Below, piece by piece: positions 5,089-6,900 of a stretch of DNA of 6,900 bases. A model generated the notes under the pieces. That model saw only the letters and a list, made by a program, of their open reading frames with translations, did not search any database and was not told the DNA's origin. Position 1 is the first letter of the stretch. Each line of letters opens with the position of its first letter. The stretch comes from Actinomycetota bacterium. GTDB lineage: Bacteria > Actinomycetota > Actinomycetes > S36-B12 > UBA5976. Both the position numbers and the translations under genes were made by a program. Where the stretch lies: assembly GCA_009923375.1 (NCBI GenBank), contig RFTO01000058.1, positions 1 through 6,900 of the forward strand, in the 5' to 3' direction.

Positions 5089-5094
5089 AAGTTA
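5089..5094 (-). promoter_or_regulatory. Possible -10 element for the leaderless reductase gene
   Basis: The minus strand reads TAACTT, with 7 nt to GTG at 5081. It supports the long form of the reductase and the absence of a leader. It lies in the 38-bp gap between the two divergent start codons. Confidence 0.42.
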
Positions 5095-5106
5095 CCGAGG
5101 CAGACC

Positions 5107-5112
5107 GAGGGG
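5107..5112 (+). promoter_or_regulatory. Shine-Dalgarno sequence that sets the yihY-family start
   Basis: GAGGGG is followed by 7 nt and then GTG at 5120. The same hexamer lies only 1 nt before an in-frame ATG at 5114, too close to serve it, so GTG 5120 is the better start although the frame is open further upstream to 5084. Confidence 0.6.
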
Positions 5113-5119
5113 CATGTGC

Positions 5120-6055
5120 GTGGCGCAGGACAAGCAGAGCGATAAACCCGCAGCAGCCAAGACTGGCCTGCGCGGGTCGCTCATTGTTCGTGTGCTCAAT
5201 GACCCGGACCTCATCACCGCGGCCTTGCCGGGCAGCCTGCCAACCATGATTCGCGTCGGTAATCGCGCCCGCATCGGGTCGTTGGCGGCCGAGAGCGCCT
5301 TTTGGTCAGTGTTCATTCTGCCGTGGACACTGCTGGGCGCCGTGGCGAGCATCTCGTGGTGGCAGCAGATTGCGGGCACCAACTCACTGCTGGTCTTCCA
5401 TGATCGACTACTTGCAACCCTCGATCGAGTGCTCACGCCGGAAGGTGTTACGAAATACGCCAAACCGGTACTCGATGATGTGTTGCTCGTCGACCACCGA
5501 GGACTGACCGTCGTTGGTTTGGTGGTTGCGCTTTGGTCGGGTTCCCGCTTGGTGTCGTCGTTGATTGCCGGTGTACGCATCATCCATTCCGCCGCGCAAA
5601 CGGAGCCTGTGCAGGCGAAGTCGTGGCTGCGGATTCGTACGATTTCATTACTCACCTACACCGCAGGCTTGATCCTGGTGGGTTTCGTGATGCCGCTGCT
5701 AATCGCGGTTCCGGCGCTCTTGGTTCGTTGGGGACTCTCAGGCATTGGCGCGGTCAGCACCTGGGTTGCATTGGCTGCCCTCATCGCCGTCTTTCTCGTG
5801 GCGTTGTATCTCACGGCTATCCCGCGCAAACCTTCTCGTGGCACGATTTACGGGGCCTTGCTATGCGTTGCCATCGGCGCGGCTGGGACTCTCGGCTTGC
5901 AGACGTACTTCAGTAACATCTCCCGCGTCAATATCTTTGCCGCATTCGCGGCCCCCATTGCATTCCTGCTGTGGGTGTACATCCTTTGTCTAGCTGTGAT
6001 GCTCGGTGCCATTGTCGATGCAGTCGTCGGGTCATCCCGCAAAGAGCCCACGTAG
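5120..6055 (+). CDS. YihY/BrkB-family inner membrane protein
   Basis: This 311-residue integral membrane protein matches the YihY/virulence factor BrkB family, once misnamed RNase BN. After a polar N-terminus of about 50 residues there are six hydrophobic segments, roughly at 58-82, 130-152, 176-200, 208-232, 242-258 and 272-300, which fits the family. Family-like landmarks include AAESAFWSVFILPW at 56-69, the GLTVVGLVVALWSGSRLVSSL segment in the middle, and the last helix AAPIAFLLWVYILCLAVMLGA. The molecular function of the family is not established; roles in envelope integrity or transport have been proposed. GTG 5120 was chosen from its Shine-Dalgarno sequence. The next gene, an MprF-like membrane protein, starts 37 bp after its stop on the same strand and may share its transcript. 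Confidence 0.88.
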   Translation: MAQDKQSDKPAAAKTGLRGSLIVRVLNDPDLITAALPGSLPTMIRVGNRARIGSLAAESAFWSVFILPWTLLGAVASISWWQQIAGTNSLLVFHDRLLATLDRVLTPEGVTKYAKPVLDDVLLVDHRGLTVVGLVVALWSGSRLVSSLIAGVRIIHSAAQTEPVQAKSWLRIRTISLLTYTAGLILVGFVMPLLIAVPALLVRWGLSGIGAVSTWVALAALIAVFLVALYLTAIPRKPSRGTIYGALLCVAIGAAGTLGLQTYFSNISRVNIFAAFAAPIAFLLWVYILCLAVMLGAIVDAVVGSSRKEPT

Positions 6056-6079
6056 CAGCGCGCCACTGCATCGCGCGGG

Positions 6080-6085
6080 TAGCCT
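6080..6085 (+). promoter_or_regulatory. Possible -10 element for the leaderless MprF-like gene
   Basis: TAGCCT is followed by 7 nt and ATG at 6093. It is the same hexamer as that before msrB. There is no Shine-Dalgarno sequence in the 37-bp gap after the yihY-family stop, so a leaderless start is likely. No -35 is evident. Confidence 0.45.
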
Positions 6086-6092
6086 TATATCC

Positions 6093-6900
6093 ATGAGTGA
6101 CCGCCGCGGATCGCAGCAACCTGCGACACCAGTCACCTCGGATTCGATGTCGCCGGCCGAGTCGGATCCTCCCGCTCGGCAACGTCCGCGAACGGGCAAT
6201 CAGGTGACTGTCACCGAATTGGTCATCCGACACCCATCAGTGCAGCGACGCCGGCGACGGATGGTTCGCAGGCTTGCCGCATTCCTTGTGCTCTTCGATG
6301 CTGCTGCATCGGTGCTCAACATCGCGCTCGGGGATCGCGTGCATTTGATCGCGGTGGCCAGCGACGTGCTGCCCATTGCTGTTCCGCAAGCATCTGCGGT
6401 GCTGGGCTTGGGCACCTCCATGATGCTCGTCGGATTAGCCCGCGGGCTGCGGCGCGGGCAACGGCCAGCGATGTTGGCCACTGTCTCGTTGTTGGCGATC
6501 GCCGCGCTGTTACGTATCCCCGTCGGACCCCCACAGGCGGCGGCGCTGCCCTTGGCGGCAGCAGTCACGTTGTGGCTGTTGCGTGACCACTTCCACTCAC
6601 AGGTCGACGCGGGTGCAGCATGGCGCCGGACATCGGCGCTACTGCTGCTCACTTTGGGAATCGCGATTGGAGCGGTCGCTGTCGCAGAAGGGTGGGCGCT
6701 TGCCCACCATCGTGGAGTGCTCTCCGCTGGCGACGTGTTCGGTCTGCACTGGAGCGAGCTGCATAAACCAGAGCGAGTGCTCATCTTTATTACCGCCTTA
6801 GGTGTCTCCGCAGTTCTGGGATACGTGCTCACCACACCGCGCCTGCGGCCGCTGCGTGAAGGCGATAGTGACGTGCGGGCGCACGCTGTCGTGAGCGCTT
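6093..6900 (+). CDS. MprF/LysX-like membrane protein, N-terminal part (cut by window edge)
   Basis: The 269 residues visible look like the membrane part of an aminoacyl-phosphatidylglycerol synthase of the MprF or LysX type, which attach lysine or a similar amino acid to phosphatidylglycerol and make the membrane less negative. After a polar, proline- and arginine-rich N-terminus (about 1-60, ending in a cluster of arginines) there are about six hydrophobic segments. The stretch VLPIAVPQASAVLGLGTSMM, then LARGLRRGQRPAML, matches the family's pattern of a helix followed by a basic loop. The last residues (TPRLRPLREGDSDVRAHAVV) resemble the run-in to the cytoplasmic DUF2156 transferase domain, which would lie beyond 6900. 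Whether a lysyl-tRNA synthetase domain follows, as in LysX, cannot be seen. ATG 6093 is chosen from TAGCCT 7 nt upstream. It follows the yihY-family gene by 37 bp. Confidence 0.75.
   Translation, partial: MSDRRGSQQPATPVTSDSMSPAESDPPARQRPRTGNQVTVTELVIRHPSVQRRRRRMVRRLAAFLVLFDAAASVLNIALGDRVHLIAVASDVLPIAVPQASAVLGLGTSMMLVGLARGLRRGQRPAMLATVSLLAIAALLRIPVGPPQAAALPLAAAVTLWLLRDHFHSQVDAGAAWRRTSALLLLTLGIAIGAVAVAEGWALAHHRGVLSAGDVFGLHWSELHKPERVLIFITALGVSAVLGYVLTTPRLRPLREGDSDVRAHAVVSA

Noticed and set aside
6200..6835. Minus-strand 211-codon open frame opposite the MprF-like gene
   Set aside because: Low-complexity Ser/Thr/Ala/Arg composition typical of an antisense shadow; the opposite strand encodes clear membrane helices.

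Overview
The window looks like a GC-rich (about 60% by eye) chromosomal segment from an actinobacterium (Actinomycetota). This rests on protein families largely confined to that phylum (DUF3000, the actinobacterial form of RNase D with HRDC domain, the Rv2671-type pyrimidine reductase), on DtxR/IdeR-type iron boxes, on frequent GTG/TTG starts, and on many genes that seem to start without a leader. There are no mobile elements, tRNAs, rRNAs or CRISPR arrays. Nine protein genes fill almost all of the window, and both end genes are cut by the window edge.

Left block, minus strand, read right to left: a DUF3000 protein (2736-2083), an overlapping 62-residue stand-alone LuxR/GerE-type HTH protein (2090-1902), ribonuclease D (1873-644), then after a 145-bp gap the ferrous iron permease efeU (498 to beyond base 1). 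The gap upstream of efeU carries two tandem iron boxes 30 bp apart, so efeU is very probably repressed by an iron-loaded DtxR/IdeR protein. The order DUF3000 - LuxR-HTH - RNase D recalls, from memory, the Streptomyces whiI locus. There WhiI is a full response regulator; here only the DNA-binding domain is present. This is the most unusual gene-level feature of the window.

Centre: a 222-bp divergent intergenic region (2737-2958) contains three related 16-bp sequences spaced 57-62 bp apart, two of them able to form hairpins. On its right lies an EamA/DMT-family transporter (2959-3801, plus). It converges with msrB (4219-3806, minus), and a 16-bp near-perfect palindrome spans the two stop codons. 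msrB lies 19 bp downstream of a RibD-C-type reductase gene (5081-4239, minus), probably in one transcription unit.

Right block, plus strand: a YihY/BrkB-family membrane protein (5120-6055), divergent from the reductase gene, then a membrane protein resembling the N-terminal part of MprF/LysX-type lysyl-phosphatidylglycerol synthases (6093 to beyond 6900). Both probably act at the cell envelope.

Regulation: five genes (RNase D, DUF3000, msrB, reductase, MprF-like) have a TANNNT hexamer ending 6-7 nt before the start codon and no Shine-Dalgarno sequence. This is the layout of actinobacterial leaderless genes, and it helped to choose starts. efeU, the HTH gene and yihY have clear Shine-Dalgarno sequences instead.
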